A stretch of 64,000 bases of DNA, from positions 124,001 to 188,000 of the forward strand of contig NZ_JBLWIS010000002.1 of assembly GCF_048381675.1 (NCBI RefSeq), written 5' to 3'. Every line of letters starts with the position of its first letter. Positions within the stretch are counted from its first letter, which is position 1. Shown piece after piece: positions 9,076 to 17,567 of the stretch. The notes beneath the pieces are model-generated. The model did no database searches. It had not been told where the DNA came from and saw nothing but the letters and a program-made list of their open reading frames with translations. This stretch comes from Advenella sp048381675. Lineage in GTDB: Bacteria; Pseudomonadota; Gammaproteobacteria; Burkholderiales; Burkholderiaceae_B. The position numbers were made by a program, and so were the translations under genes.

Positions 9076-10203
9076 TTATTGGTAAAAACTGCGTGCCAGT
9101 GAACCCAGCAGCAAATGCCAGCCATCCGCCAGCACAAACAGCATAAGCTTGAACGGCAGGGAAATGGTAACCGGTGGTACCATCATCATCCCTAATGACA
9201 TTAAAACACTGGCAATGACCAAGTCAATAATCAAAAAAGGGATAAAAATCGTAAAGCCGATCTGGAAAGCGGTTTTAAGTTCGCTGGTCACGAAGGCCGG
9301 AATCAATACCCGCATGGGGACGGCTTCGGGGCTTTCAAATTCGCTTATGTTGGCCATATCACCAAACAGGGCAAGATCGCTTTCCCTGGTTTGTCCAATC
9401 ATGAAGGCGTGAATCGGCTTGGCGGCCCGTTCAACCGCCTGTTCGAAGGTGATTTGGCCTTCGTTAAGAGGGGTATATGCCTCTTGGGCAATCTGGTCAA
9501 GCACCGGTGACATGACAAAAAAAGTCAGGAACAGGGACAAGCCGATAATCACGCTATTGGGTGGCGAGGCACCGGTACCCAGGGCGTTGCGCAGCAGTCC
9601 CAGCACAATCACGATGCGCGTAAAACCGGTCATCATCAGGATGACAGCAGGCAAAAAGCTTAAGCCGGTTAGCAGCAGCAGGGTTTGCATGCTGAGTGAA
9701 TAGGTTTGCGAACCATCGGGATTGATGGCGCTGGTCAGTGCCGGCATGTTTACCTGGGCAAAAGCCGGATCTCCGATTAACCATAAAGCAGGCAATAGGC
9801 AGGCCAGCAGCATTTTGATCGGCAAATGACGTTTTAGTGCTTCCTGAAAAGACATTTTTCCAGTGGTGCCGGTGGTTGATACCGTTGCACCTGCACTTTC
9901 TGTATTTGGAAGGGTGTTATTACCGCTCGGCTCGTCTTCAGGTGGCGTTTCAGGGGCAGGTAAGATATGCAGCAGATTGATTTGCTGGGCGGTTACGCCC
10001 AGCACCAGTTGTTCCTTGCCGGCCTGTACCACTACCAATTCGGTCCGTGGGCCCAACGGAGTGCGGGAAATAATCGGCAAGGCGGGGTTGCGCCTGATTT
10101 TGCCCAATAGCCCGGTTTTACGGGCTGCCATGCCAAACAGGATAATACAGAACAGTACCAGCCCGAGCGCGGCAAAAACCCGAATAATGGCCAGTTGATC
10201 CAT
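9076..10203 (-). CDS. fliP: Fused FliO-FliP flagellar export protein
   Basis: One uninterrupted frame of 375 residues joins FliO and FliP, which are usually separate genes. Residues 1-85 look like FliO: one membrane helix, then a basic, soluble stretch with ISRTPLGPRTELVVVQAGKEQLVLGV. Residues 86-115 are a low-complexity linker. From about 117 the chain is a complete FliP, including a signal-peptide-like segment (about 130-147, ending AFAQ) and core motifs MTGFTRIVIVLGLLRNALG and LADGWHLLLGSLARSFYQ. An in-frame ATG at 9855 could start a free FliP of 259 residues, close to the usual ~245. FliO assists FliP assembly in Salmonella. Whether the product acts as a fusion, is cleaved at AFA-Q, or is made as two proteins cannot be told from sequence. 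Confidence 0.92.
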   Translation of the reverse strand: MDQLAIIRVFAALGLVLFCIILFGMAARKTGLLGKIRRNPALPIISRTPLGPRTELVVVQAGKEQLVLGVTAQQINLLHILPAPETPPEDEPSGNNTLPNTESAGATVSTTGTTGKMSFQEALKRHLPIKMLLACLLPALWLIGDPAFAQVNMPALTSAINPDGSQTYSLSMQTLLLLTGLSFLPAVILMMTGFTRIVIVLGLLRNALGTGASPPNSVIIGLSLFLTFFVMSPVLDQIAQEAYTPLNEGQITFEQAVERAAKPIHAFMIGQTRESDLALFGDMANISEFESPEAVPMRVLIPAFVTSELKTAFQIGFTIFIPFLIIDLVIASVLMSLGMMMVPPVTISLPFKLMLFVLADGWHLLLGSLARSFYQ

Positions 10204-10233
10204 GGTTACCCCTTGTGGTTGGCAACGGCCATC

Positions 10234-10665
10234 TTAACGACGGTTGAAAGGGCGGTTCAGGCGGTTCAGGCGTTCGGCCGGGGTAATAATATCGGTCAGG
10301 CGTACGCCATAATTGCCATTCACGCTTACGATTTCACCCTGTGCAATCAGCATGCCGTTAATCAGGACATCCATGGGTTCGCCTGCCTGCGCGTTAAGCT
10401 CAACAATCGAACCTTGTCCCAGCTTCAGAATGTCCTTGATGGGCAGGCGTGCACGGCCCAGTTCCACGCTAAGCTGAACCGGAATGTCCTTGATGAATGA
10501 AAAGTCGGGGTGGACTTCGGCAGCTGGTGGTTCGGGATCAAAAGACTCGAAAATGGATGCAGCGGTTGGTTCTGCCGAGGCAGTGGCCTGTTCGGCCATG
10601 GCCTTTTCCCATTCACTGGCCAGGTCGTCCTGGTTGATATCTTCAGATGGAGTAGTATTGCTCAT
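10234..10665 (-). CDS. fliN: Flagellar motor switch protein FliN
   Basis: FliN forms the lower part of the cytoplasmic C-ring with FliM and interacts with FliH during export. The C-terminal half (about residues 60-140) is the SpoA/surface-presentation domain, with IPVQLSVELGRARLPIKDIL, GSIVELNAQAGEPMDVLING and NYGVRLTDI. The N-terminal ~55 residues are an acidic, Ala/Pro-rich tail longer than in E. coli, giving 143 residues in all. It starts 13 bases after fliM in the expected order. Confidence 0.96.
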   Translation of the reverse strand: MSNTTPSEDINQDDLASEWEKAMAEQATASAEPTAASIFESFDPEPPAAEVHPDFSFIKDIPVQLSVELGRARLPIKDILKLGQGSIVELNAQAGEPMDVLINGMLIAQGEIVSVNGNYGVRLTDIITPAERLNRLNRPFNRR

Positions 10666-10678
10666 GGTTGTTTTTAGC

Positions 10679-11782
10679 TTAAATAGGTTTTTTAGGGTTT
10701 ATGCGACCGTGGCTCAGGTCATTCTCATCAAGTGAAATCTCATCATCAATGGTGCTTTCTTCCACTATCACTTTTGGCTGCTCTTCGGGCGTATCAAAAT
10801 ACGGGATTTCCAGACGCTTGATGACGCTTAGTGCATAATTCTTTTTGAAGGTGCCGTATTTGGCACTGACTACCGGAATGCCATCCACCGTTGCCACTAC
10901 TTCACTGGGCAGCTCTATGGGCAGAACACTGCCTTCCTTGAGTGCCATTAACTCTTCCAGGGTGCACTCGGTGGTCGTGAAATTGGCCACCAGCTCCACC
11001 TCGGTTTCGGGCACCTGGCCCGAGAGTTGGCGCAGCCATTTGTTTTCATTGCCCTTGACGCTTTCATCCTGAAACGGTTCGGTCAGTAAGTCCCGCAGGG
11101 GTTCAATCATGGAATAGGGCAGGCAGACATTCAGCAAGCCGCCAATGGTGCCGAATTCAATGCGGATGGGTGTAACGACCACCACCTCGTTACCACCGGC
11201 AATATTGGCAAACTTGGTATGCATTTCAGAGCGCAGGTAGTGGTATTTAATGGGGTGAACCGGTTTCCAGGCGTGAATGTAGCATTCAAGAGTATGCATT
11301 AGCAGGCGGTTGATAATGCGTTGTTCGGTCGCGGTAAAGTCGCGGCCTTCAACCCGGGTGTTTTGCTTGATTTGCCCGCCAAACAGGGTTTCGATAATCA
11401 GGAAAACCAGGGTGGGGTCAAAGCAGAACAGGGCCAGTCCACGTAGCGGTTCAAGCCTGACCATATTCAGGTTGCTGGGCACCGGCAGGTTACGTTCAAA
11501 TTCGGCAAAAGTCTGGATTTTAATCGGCAAGACCGAAATATCGGCATTGCGTCGCATGAAACTAAGCAAAACGGCCCGCAGGTTGCGGGCAAATCGTTCA
11601 TTAATGAGCTCGAAGGTTTGCATGCGCTTGCGAATGACCCGCTCGGGCGAGGACAGGTCATAAGGGCGTACGCCATCGGGGTACACCGGCTCTTCGACTT
11701 CAATCTTGGGCGTGGGTGTACCTTCTATTTCTGCAAAAAGGGAATCTACCTCGTTTTGAGATAAAAACGTATCATAGGCCAT
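10679..11782 (-). CDS. fliM: Flagellar motor switch protein FliM
   Basis: FliM is the C-ring subunit that binds phosphorylated CheY and sets rotation direction. The N-terminal CheY-binding peptide is clear: LSQNEVDSLFAEI. The middle domain carries ERVIRKRMQTFELINERFAR and the C-terminal SpoA domain (about 250-320) resembles FliN. The length of 367 residues is slightly above the usual ~334 because of an acidic C-terminal extension that includes TPEEQPKVIVEESTIDDEIS. It starts two bases after fliL ends. Confidence 0.96.
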   Translation of the reverse strand: MAYDTFLSQNEVDSLFAEIEGTPTPKIEVEEPVYPDGVRPYDLSSPERVIRKRMQTFELINERFARNLRAVLLSFMRRNADISVLPIKIQTFAEFERNLPVPSNLNMVRLEPLRGLALFCFDPTLVFLIIETLFGGQIKQNTRVEGRDFTATEQRIINRLLMHTLECYIHAWKPVHPIKYHYLRSEMHTKFANIAGGNEVVVVTPIRIEFGTIGGLLNVCLPYSMIEPLRDLLTEPFQDESVKGNENKWLRQLSGQVPETEVELVANFTTTECTLEELMALKEGSVLPIELPSEVVATVDGIPVVSAKYGTFKKNYALSVIKRLEIPYFDTPEEQPKVIVEESTIDDEISLDENDLSHGRINPKKPI

Positions 11783-11784
11783 TT

Positions 11785-12294
11785 TTATTGCACAACAAAA
11801 TTGGTAAACAGAACATCGGTAATGTGCTGGGTGTATGGCTCTGGATAAAACGCAGGCAGCAATACACGTTTGACCGCATCTTTGATCAGGTCGGGAGTTG
11901 CTTTGTCATGAATGGTTTCGGGGTTCAGCGAGGACAGCTCTATCAGGATGCGGCTGCGGGCTTCTGGCAGATACTTGGTGACCCGCTCCATGCTGGCCTG
12001 GTCTTCGAAACGCAAGGTAAAGCCCACATACAGGACGCGGGAAAAACCGTTACGGTTTAGGGTAATGGTAAAGGGATCCAGTTCCAAGAAAATCGGGTTG
12101 GCACTAACCATAGGAACAGGCGTAGCGTTAGCCGGCTGGACGGCTTGCTGGGCTTGTGCCGGTTGCATGGCTTGCATCTTACCCATGTAATACCACATGC
12201 CACCGCCACCTATGCCAAGGCATAAAATGATAATTATCAGTGTCTTGAAAAAGGAACCCGATTTTTGGGTCGTGTTATTTGTCTCTTTGCTCAT
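11785..12294 (-). CDS. fliL: Flagellar basal-body protein FliL
   Basis: FliL is a single-pass inner-membrane protein around the stator units that supports motor torque. The 169-residue protein has a short cytoplasmic start, a membrane helix (about residues 18-36), an Ala/Gln/Pro-rich linker and a periplasmic stomatin-like domain with NPIFLELDPFTITLNR and the C-terminal TDVLFTNFVVQ typical of the family. It heads the fliLMNOPQR cluster, separated from fliK by about 145 bases that hold a hairpin. Confidence 0.94.
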   Translation of the reverse strand: MSKETNNTTQKSGSFFKTLIIIILCLGIGGGGMWYYMGKMQAMQPAQAQQAVQPANATPVPMVSANPIFLELDPFTITLNRNGFSRVLYVGFTLRFEDQASMERVTKYLPEARSRILIELSSLNPETIHDKATPDLIKDAVKRVLLPAFYPEPYTQHITDVLFTNFVVQ

Positions 12295-12373
12295 GAAGGG
12301 CTATTACCAAATCTAAAAAAACACCAGGATCAGCCTGTATTTTCGTCTATAAACAGGAAAGCCATTGCCTGGA

Positions 12374-12397
12374 ATAAAGGGGGTTTTCTCCCTTTAT
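12374..12397 (-). repeat. Perfect hairpin between fliK and fliL
   Basis: ATAAAGGG and CCCTTTAT pair perfectly over 8 bases around an 8-base loop. It lies 42 bases past the fliK stop and about 80 bases before the fliL start on the minus strand. No T-run follows it, so it could be an attenuating or processing structure rather than a simple terminator. Confidence 0.5.
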
Positions 12398-12438
12398 AGG
12401 CCATTCAACGGAATATGCCAAAAAAAGTAGCGGATTTA

Positions 12439-13860
12439 TCAGGCAAAAGTATTGATCATTCCGTCATGCTGGCGTGATTTGGTGGTAACAGGCCCGGCGG
12501 TATCGGCAATTGTCCCAAGGCTGTCTTCAGTTGGTGCAACGGTTCGGGAAGCCTGGTTGTCTTCCATGAAGAAGCCATCTTGCCGGTCTTGTTGCTCGAC
12601 ATGGGCCTGGCCCAAGGAAAGTCCTTTTTCCTGCAAGGCCTGATGCAGATCGGCCAGGGAGTTTTCAAGCGCCTGGCGAACGGCGGCGTTACTGGCGACA
12701 AATGCGGCCTGGGCTACGCCATCCTGTATGCTTAACGAAACTTTAATGGGGCCCAGTTCGGGCGGGTCTAGTCGCATTTGGGCAATATGTGTGCCATTGG
12801 CCTGTTGCCTGAAAAACAGGCTGGCCTGGGTGGCCAGTTGCTGGGCCATGGCCTGTGACCATCCAGGGTGATAAAAAGATGTGCCAATTGAAATCAGGGG
12901 ACTGGCGGGGGCCTGTGCCTGATTGTTGGTGACCGAGCCGCTGGAGGCGGTGGCAGCATTAGCGGCAGCCGTAGCGTCAAGCAGGGTGTTTGCCATCTGG
13001 TCAGCCCCTGTCACTGCATTGGTTCCTGGCTGGTAAGATGTTTTCAGGTTCAAGCTTCGTGGATCTGTTGGGTCAGCGCTAACAGAATCGGTTGAGAAGC
13101 GGCCCAGCAAGGAATCACGAAGTCTATCAAGCGCCTCTTCATTGGCAGTCAGGTTGATTGCCCGGCCGGCACTGGTTGGCAGGTCAAGTTCGGCCAGTTG
13201 GCTGGCAGTAAGTTGGCCATTGTTGGTATTTAGTACGGTATCCGTGTTGGCCTTGGCAGAACCTGCCAGCGCATCTTTAACGAACTGAGGTAAGGTACCT
13301 GCAGCGGTTTGTGCTTCCAAATCAGCTGAATTTTTGCCTGACAGGCGACTTGCCAGGTTTCTTTGCGGTTCGATCAGTTGGCTTAAGAGGGTGTTTTCAA
13401 ACGCTGGTTTGCCTTTGTTTTCCGTATTGATGCCCGCTTCCAGTTTGGCCTGCTGAAGCAGTGCCGGTTCTGCCAACAAATTGGCCTGTTGGGCTTCATT
13501 CGTAGTTTGGGCTGCGTTCAGCTCTTCTTCTGACAAGGTTGATTGATTGGCATCTATGTCGGAATTTTCCTTGCCTGTAAGCGGGTCTGCCTGTGTCACC
13601 CCATCATTGGGTGAGGTTTGGTTTTTAGTCGCGGCATGGCCATTTTCTGCCTTGCCCGCAGAATGACTGCTCTCGGTGGCTTTTTGGGTTGAAAGGCTTG
13701 AGGAAGATGGTTTGTTTTGTGCCTGGGCAGGTGCCTGCATGGCAAGAATGCTTGAAAATCCGTTATCGGTACTGGCAGCAGGGTTGCTGCCTGCTGCTTC
13801 GGTTTTCAGGAAATTGTTGGCATTCAGGTTGTTGCTGATTGTTGTCATTGTCATACCCAT
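12439..13860 (-). CDS. fliK: Flagellar hook-length control protein FliK
   Basis: FliK is the secreted molecular ruler that measures hook length and triggers the export-specificity switch through FlhB. The long N-terminal part (about 1-330) is Ala/Gln/Ser/Asn-rich and poorly conserved, as expected for a ruler. The C-terminal globular domain (about 340-430) has the family signature QMRLDPPELGPIKVSLSIQD followed by a LENSLADLHQALQEKGLSL helix. It ends the fliFGHIJK run, 20 bases after fliJ. The start is given at ATG 13860; ATGs at 13854 and 13848 are in frame. A second, divergent FliK-like gene occurs at 20264-21610. Confidence 0.92.
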   Translation of the reverse strand: MGMTMTTISNNLNANNFLKTEAAGSNPAASTDNGFSSILAMQAPAQAQNKPSSSSLSTQKATESSHSAGKAENGHAATKNQTSPNDGVTQADPLTGKENSDIDANQSTLSEEELNAAQTTNEAQQANLLAEPALLQQAKLEAGINTENKGKPAFENTLLSQLIEPQRNLASRLSGKNSADLEAQTAAGTLPQFVKDALAGSAKANTDTVLNTNNGQLTASQLAELDLPTSAGRAINLTANEEALDRLRDSLLGRFSTDSVSADPTDPRSLNLKTSYQPGTNAVTGADQMANTLLDATAAANAATASSGSVTNNQAQAPASPLISIGTSFYHPGWSQAMAQQLATQASLFFRQQANGTHIAQMRLDPPELGPIKVSLSIQDGVAQAAFVASNAAVRQALENSLADLHQALQEKGLSLGQAHVEQQDRQDGFFMEDNQASRTVAPTEDSLGTIADTAGPVTTKSRQHDGMINTFA

Positions 13861-13880
13861 AAATTTTAACCACCAGACTG

Positions 13881-14327
13881 TTACCGCCTGCTGGCGAAAT
13901 AGGCGCGAGCGGCAAACTCGTCATTCATTTTCTGTTCTTGCCGGTTGGCAATCTTTAATTCTTGCTGCATTCTGCGATCAATAAGGGCCTGCATCGAGTT
14001 TACCTCTCGGCGGGCTTCAAACCAGGCTTCGCGTTCTTTTTCCACCTGCTTGCCGAGCTGGGCAATAATCGCGCGCTGCTGTCCCAGCGCTTCTTCCAGG
14101 GTGGAAATGAATTTCTGGAAATTAACGCATTGGGCCGAACTCATGCCTTCCTGCAAGCGGGCCTGTAAACGGGCAATATAGTCCAGCCGGTACTCGGCCA
14201 ACATATCAAGCTGTTTGTTGGCTTGCGTAATATTTGCTTCGGTCTGGGCCACCACGCGAGCCCTGTCTTCCATTTTCTGGACAGCCAGCTGGTGCAGGGT
14301 CTCAAAAGAATCGCCATTCTTGCTCAT
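13881..14327 (-). CDS. fliJ: Flagellar export protein FliJ
   Basis: FliJ is a soluble coiled-coil protein that couples the FliI ATPase to the FlhA export gate. The 148-residue sequence is almost entirely helical and charged, with heptad-like stretches such as ARVVAQTEANITQANKQLDM and KQVEKEREAWFEARREVNSM. Its start overlaps the fliI stop by four bases (ATGA), indicating translational coupling. Length and position match FliJ of related bacteria. Confidence 0.93.
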   Translation of the reverse strand: MSKNGDSFETLHQLAVQKMEDRARVVAQTEANITQANKQLDMLAEYRLDYIARLQARLQEGMSSAQCVNFQKFISTLEEALGQQRAIIAQLGKQVEKEREAWFEARREVNSMQALIDRRMQQELKIANRQEQKMNDEFAARAYFASRR

Positions 14328-15781
14328 AATGTTAGTCCTGCAAACAGACGGCCAAGTTCCCGGGTAGCTTGTTCCATATCAACCTTTTCCTCAATATCCT
14401 GCATCAGGTACTTGCGCAGGAAAGGGTAACGGTCGATCGCCATGTCAATTTCGGGGTCATTGCCTTTTTTATAGGCACCCACCGCCAAAAGGTCACGGTT
14501 ACGTTGGTACATGGAATACATTTGCTTGAATTTGCGGGACATGGCCAAATGTTCTTTGCCCACCACGGCCGTCATTACCCGTGAAATGGATGCTTCGATA
14601 TCAATAGCCGGATAATGGCCGGTTTCTGCCAGTGCGCGTGACAGGACCACGTGCCCGTCAAGAATCGCCCGGGAGGAGTCGGCAATCGGGTCTTGCTGGT
14701 CATCGCCTTCAGTAAGCACGGTATAAAAAGCGGTAATTGATCCGCTAGTCTTACCATTGATGCTTTTGCCGTTGCCAGCCCGTTCGACCAGCGCTGGCAA
14801 ACGGGCAAATACGGATGGTGGATAGCCCTTGGTAGCCGGTGGTTCGCCAATCGCCAGGGCGATTTCCCGCAATGCCATGGCATAACGGGTAAGTGAATCC
14901 ATAATCAGCAAGACATGCTTGCCCTGGTCCCGAAAAAACTCGGCCAGCCGGGTGGCATACACACAACCCTGAATGCGCAACAGGGGTGACACATCTGCCG
15001 GTGCGGCAACCACCACGGCTCGTCGCATGCCATCGGCCCCCAGGTTCTGCTCGATAAACTCTTTGACTTCGCGGCCCCGTTCGCCAATCAGGCCAACCAC
15101 AATGACATCGGCCTTGGTAAAACGGGCCATCATCCCCAGCAATACCGATTTACCTACCCCTGAACCGGCAAACAGGCCCATGCGCTGACCACGGCCAACC
15201 GTCAGCATTCCGTTGATGGCGCGAACGCCTACATCCAGTGGGGTGTCAATGGGCGCGCGGTCAAGCGGGTTGATATAAGTGGCGGCCAGTGGTGCCGACC
15301 AGGCATTTTCAAAAGGGCCAAGGCCGTCTAGCGGTTTGCCGGCGCCATCAACAACCCGGCCCAGCAAAGAAAAGCCAACGGGCAGGGCATGTCCGCCCTG
15401 GTTGCTTAAGTTGGCGTAAGCGTCATCCGATGCTTGCAAGGGGACAGGCGGTGGCAGGGTGGCTTCAATGGCCTCAACCCGTGCATTGGGGGGCAAGCCT
15501 GAGATATTGCCATAAGGCATCAGGAATAGGGTTTGCCCCTGAAAACCAACCACTTCGGCATCAACCCACTTGTTGCCCGCCATTTGGATGCGGCAGGCCG
15601 CGCCTAGTGGCAAGGCCAGGCCGCTGGCTTCCAGTACCATGCCGGTGGCACGGATGATGCGGCCTGCGCTGGTGTGTGCCGGGCTGCTTTCGATACGGTT
15701 GGCGGCACGTTTAAGCTGGTCCTGCCAGGTGGCAACACGGTTGATGAGGGGTGTTTGGGTAACGGTTACGGGCTTGGGCAA
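14324..15781 (-). CDS. fliI: Flagellum-specific ATPase FliI
   Basis: FliI is the F1-beta-like ATPase of the flagellar export apparatus. The 485-residue protein has an N-terminal beta-barrel, a RecA-type core with Walker A GLFAGSGVGKSVLLGMM (about residues 195-211), Walker B VLLIMDSLTRYAMALREIAL, the arginine-containing GYPPSVFARLPALVERAG segment, and a C-terminal helical domain. It sits between fliH, its regulator, and fliJ, with 3- and 4-base junctions. It is somewhat longer than E. coli FliI at the N-terminus. Confidence 0.97.
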   Translation of the reverse strand: MPKPVTVTQTPLINRVATWQDQLKRAANRIESSPAHTSAGRIIRATGMVLEASGLALPLGAACRIQMAGNKWVDAEVVGFQGQTLFLMPYGNISGLPPNARVEAIEATLPPPVPLQASDDAYANLSNQGGHALPVGFSLLGRVVDGAGKPLDGLGPFENAWSAPLAATYINPLDRAPIDTPLDVGVRAINGMLTVGRGQRMGLFAGSGVGKSVLLGMMARFTKADVIVVGLIGERGREVKEFIEQNLGADGMRRAVVVAAPADVSPLLRIQGCVYATRLAEFFRDQGKHVLLIMDSLTRYAMALREIALAIGEPPATKGYPPSVFARLPALVERAGNGKSINGKTSGSITAFYTVLTEGDDQQDPIADSSRAILDGHVVLSRALAETGHYPAIDIEASISRVMTAVVGKEHLAMSRKFKQMYSMYQRNRDLLAVGAYKKGNDPEIDMAIDRYPFLRKYLMQDIEEKVDMEQATRELGRLFAGLTL

Positions 15782-15784
15782 GGT

Positions 15785-16576
15785 TTACTCCTTGTCCTGT
15801 GCTGGGTTGGGGGCGGTTATGCCAAGGCTGGCAATCGCTTGTGCCCAGCGGGTTTGCAAGGTCGCGTTAACTTCACCATAGGCGGTTTGGATATACCAGC
15901 CACCTCGTTCAACGTCCGCGTCTGCTTTAAGGCGAATATGTTCGGGTAGCGGTAGTTGGCCACTTTCTGCAATCAGTTCAAGGTCTTCGGGATTCAGCTG
16001 CACTTCCATGGCCTGGCTTACGCCCGGTGGCTGGCTAATGGCCTGTTTTACCAATGGAATAATATGTTCGGGGTGTTGCTTAAGTTCTTGCCCAATTACA
16101 TGGCGCGCAATCGTGGTGGCCAGTTCAATCAGGGCCTGCCCCATGCTGGCATCCAGGTGTGCATATTGTTGTTGGGCCTGATCGGCCAAAGCCAGCAAGC
16201 GTGCCTGATGGGAAGCGGTCAGTTCGGCAGCGGCTGCCAGTCCTTCGTTGTAGCCTTGCTCATAGCCGGCATCGTAACCTTCCTTGTTGCCGGCTGCCAA
16301 TCCTTCGGCATGGCCGGTCGCGTAGCCGTGTTCCTGCGCTTTTTGCAAAGTGCTGGCACGTTCCTGTTCCAGCTGTTGCTGGCGCAGCTGTTCCGGGTCG
16401 GGCTCGGCCTTACGTTTTTCCTGCTGTTTTTTTAGTGTTTCCGGATCGATGATCCGGTCCATTTTCCAGGGAGACCAGGCGTTACCGTTTGTGGCCTGCT
16501 TAGCGGTGTTTTTACTAAACACCGGGTCGGCAACCACCTGCAATCCAGAAAAATTTTGGGGCTTAGACGTAGTCAT
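15785..16576 (-). CDS. fliH: Flagellar assembly protein FliH
   Basis: FliH binds and restrains FliI and links it to the C-ring through FliN. The 263-residue chain has a charged, glutamine-rich N-terminal coiled coil (about 45-80), the glycine-repeat region typical of FliH/YscL, read as GYATGHAEGLAAGNKEGYDAG (repeating GxxxG steps), and a C-terminal globular domain with ATTIARHVIGQEL. It overlaps the end of fliG by 14 bases. Confidence 0.94.
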   Translation of the reverse strand: MTTSKPQNFSGLQVVADPVFSKNTAKQATNGNAWSPWKMDRIIDPETLKKQQEKRKAEPDPEQLRQQQLEQERASTLQKAQEHGYATGHAEGLAAGNKEGYDAGYEQGYNEGLAAAAELTASHQARLLALADQAQQQYAHLDASMGQALIELATTIARHVIGQELKQHPEHIIPLVKQAISQPPGVSQAMEVQLNPEDLELIAESGQLPLPEHIRLKADADVERGGWYIQTAYGEVNATLQTRWAQAIASLGITAPNPAQDKE

Positions 16577-17567
16577 CGTCTTCTGTTCTGGTTAACGAGA
16601 TCTGGCCGGTATCGGCAAGGCGGCGGGCAATCGAAATAATCGCGCGTTGTTCTGCCTGAACCACTGATGCCCGAACCCGGTTCATGTCCTGAATCTCATC
16701 ACGCAACATTTGGGCTGCACGGTTGGACATATTTTTGAAGAAACGTTCACGGACAGCTTCACTGGCGCCTTTCAGTGCAAGCACCAGCATATTGTTGTCG
16801 GTAATTTCGGCCATGATGGTTTGCAAGGTAACATCGTCAAGATCAGCCAGGTTCTCGAAGGTAAACATTTCTTCCTGAACACGTTGCGCAAGCTCGGGAT
16901 CACGCTCTTGCAGGTGTGTAATCAAGGATGATTCCATACCGGCATTCATGGTGTTAAGGATCTCGGCAGCAGCACGAATACCCCCCATTTTGCTGCGCTT
17001 GGCGGTTTGGCCGGAAAGCACATTGTTGAGGACTTCTGTCAGCTCGCGCAGGGCGGTTGGCTGTACGCCACCAAAGGTGGCAATACGGATAATCACATCG
17101 TTGCGCACCCGCTCGGTCAGTAGCGCCAGGGTATCGGCTGCTAGGTCGCGATCCAGGTGGACCAGAATAGTGGCGATAATCTGCGGGTGTTCCCCGGCAA
17201 TCAACTCGGCAATATTGGCTGGTTCCAGCTGGTTAAGGGCCTCAATGCCATTTTCATGTTTGGTGTTATCAAGAATGTCTTCCAGAATACCGGCGGCACG
17301 ATCGGTGCCCAGCGCCTTATTCAGAATAGTACGGATATATTCTTCAGAGCCCATATTGACCGACAGGAATTGATCGGCGTCCTTGCGAAACTGTTCAAGC
17401 ACGGCATTCACATTATTACGCGTCATGTTTTTCATGCCGATCATGGCGGTGCCCAGTTCCTGAACCTCTTGGGCATTCATGTACCGTAGTACTTCGGCCG
17501 CGGCTTCTTCACCAACTGACATCAACAGGATAGCGCAACGTTCCATTTTATTTTCTGCTGTCATCAT
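16563..17567 (-). CDS. fliG: Flagellar motor switch protein FliG
   Basis: FliG is the rotor protein that contacts the stator and transmits torque. The 334 residues are of normal length and show the FliG middle-domain motif EHPQIIATILVHLDRDLAAD and the C-terminal charged torque helix DLDDVTLQTIMAEITDN with GASEAVRERFFKNMSNRAAQ. It overlaps fliF by 20 bases at its start and fliH by 14 at its end, a tight arrangement suggesting coupled translation. The start is ATG 17567; ATG 17564 is also possible. Confidence 0.97.
   Translation of the reverse strand: MMTAENKMERCAILLMSVGEEAAAEVLRYMNAQEVQELGTAMIGMKNMTRNNVNAVLEQFRKDADQFLSVNMGSEEYIRTILNKALGTDRAAGILEDILDNTKHENGIEALNQLEPANIAELIAGEHPQIIATILVHLDRDLAADTLALLTERVRNDVIIRIATFGGVQPTALRELTEVLNNVLSGQTAKRSKMGGIRAAAEILNTMNAGMESSLITHLQERDPELAQRVQEEMFTFENLADLDDVTLQTIMAEITDNNMLVLALKGASEAVRERFFKNMSNRAAQMLRDEIQDMNRVRASVVQAEQRAIISIARRLADTGQISLTRTEDDDYV

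Noticed and set aside
12929..13860. Long stretches of Ala/Gln/Ser in FliK as a repeat region
   Set aside because: Low complexity is normal for the ruler part of FliK and no clear nucleotide repeat unit is present.
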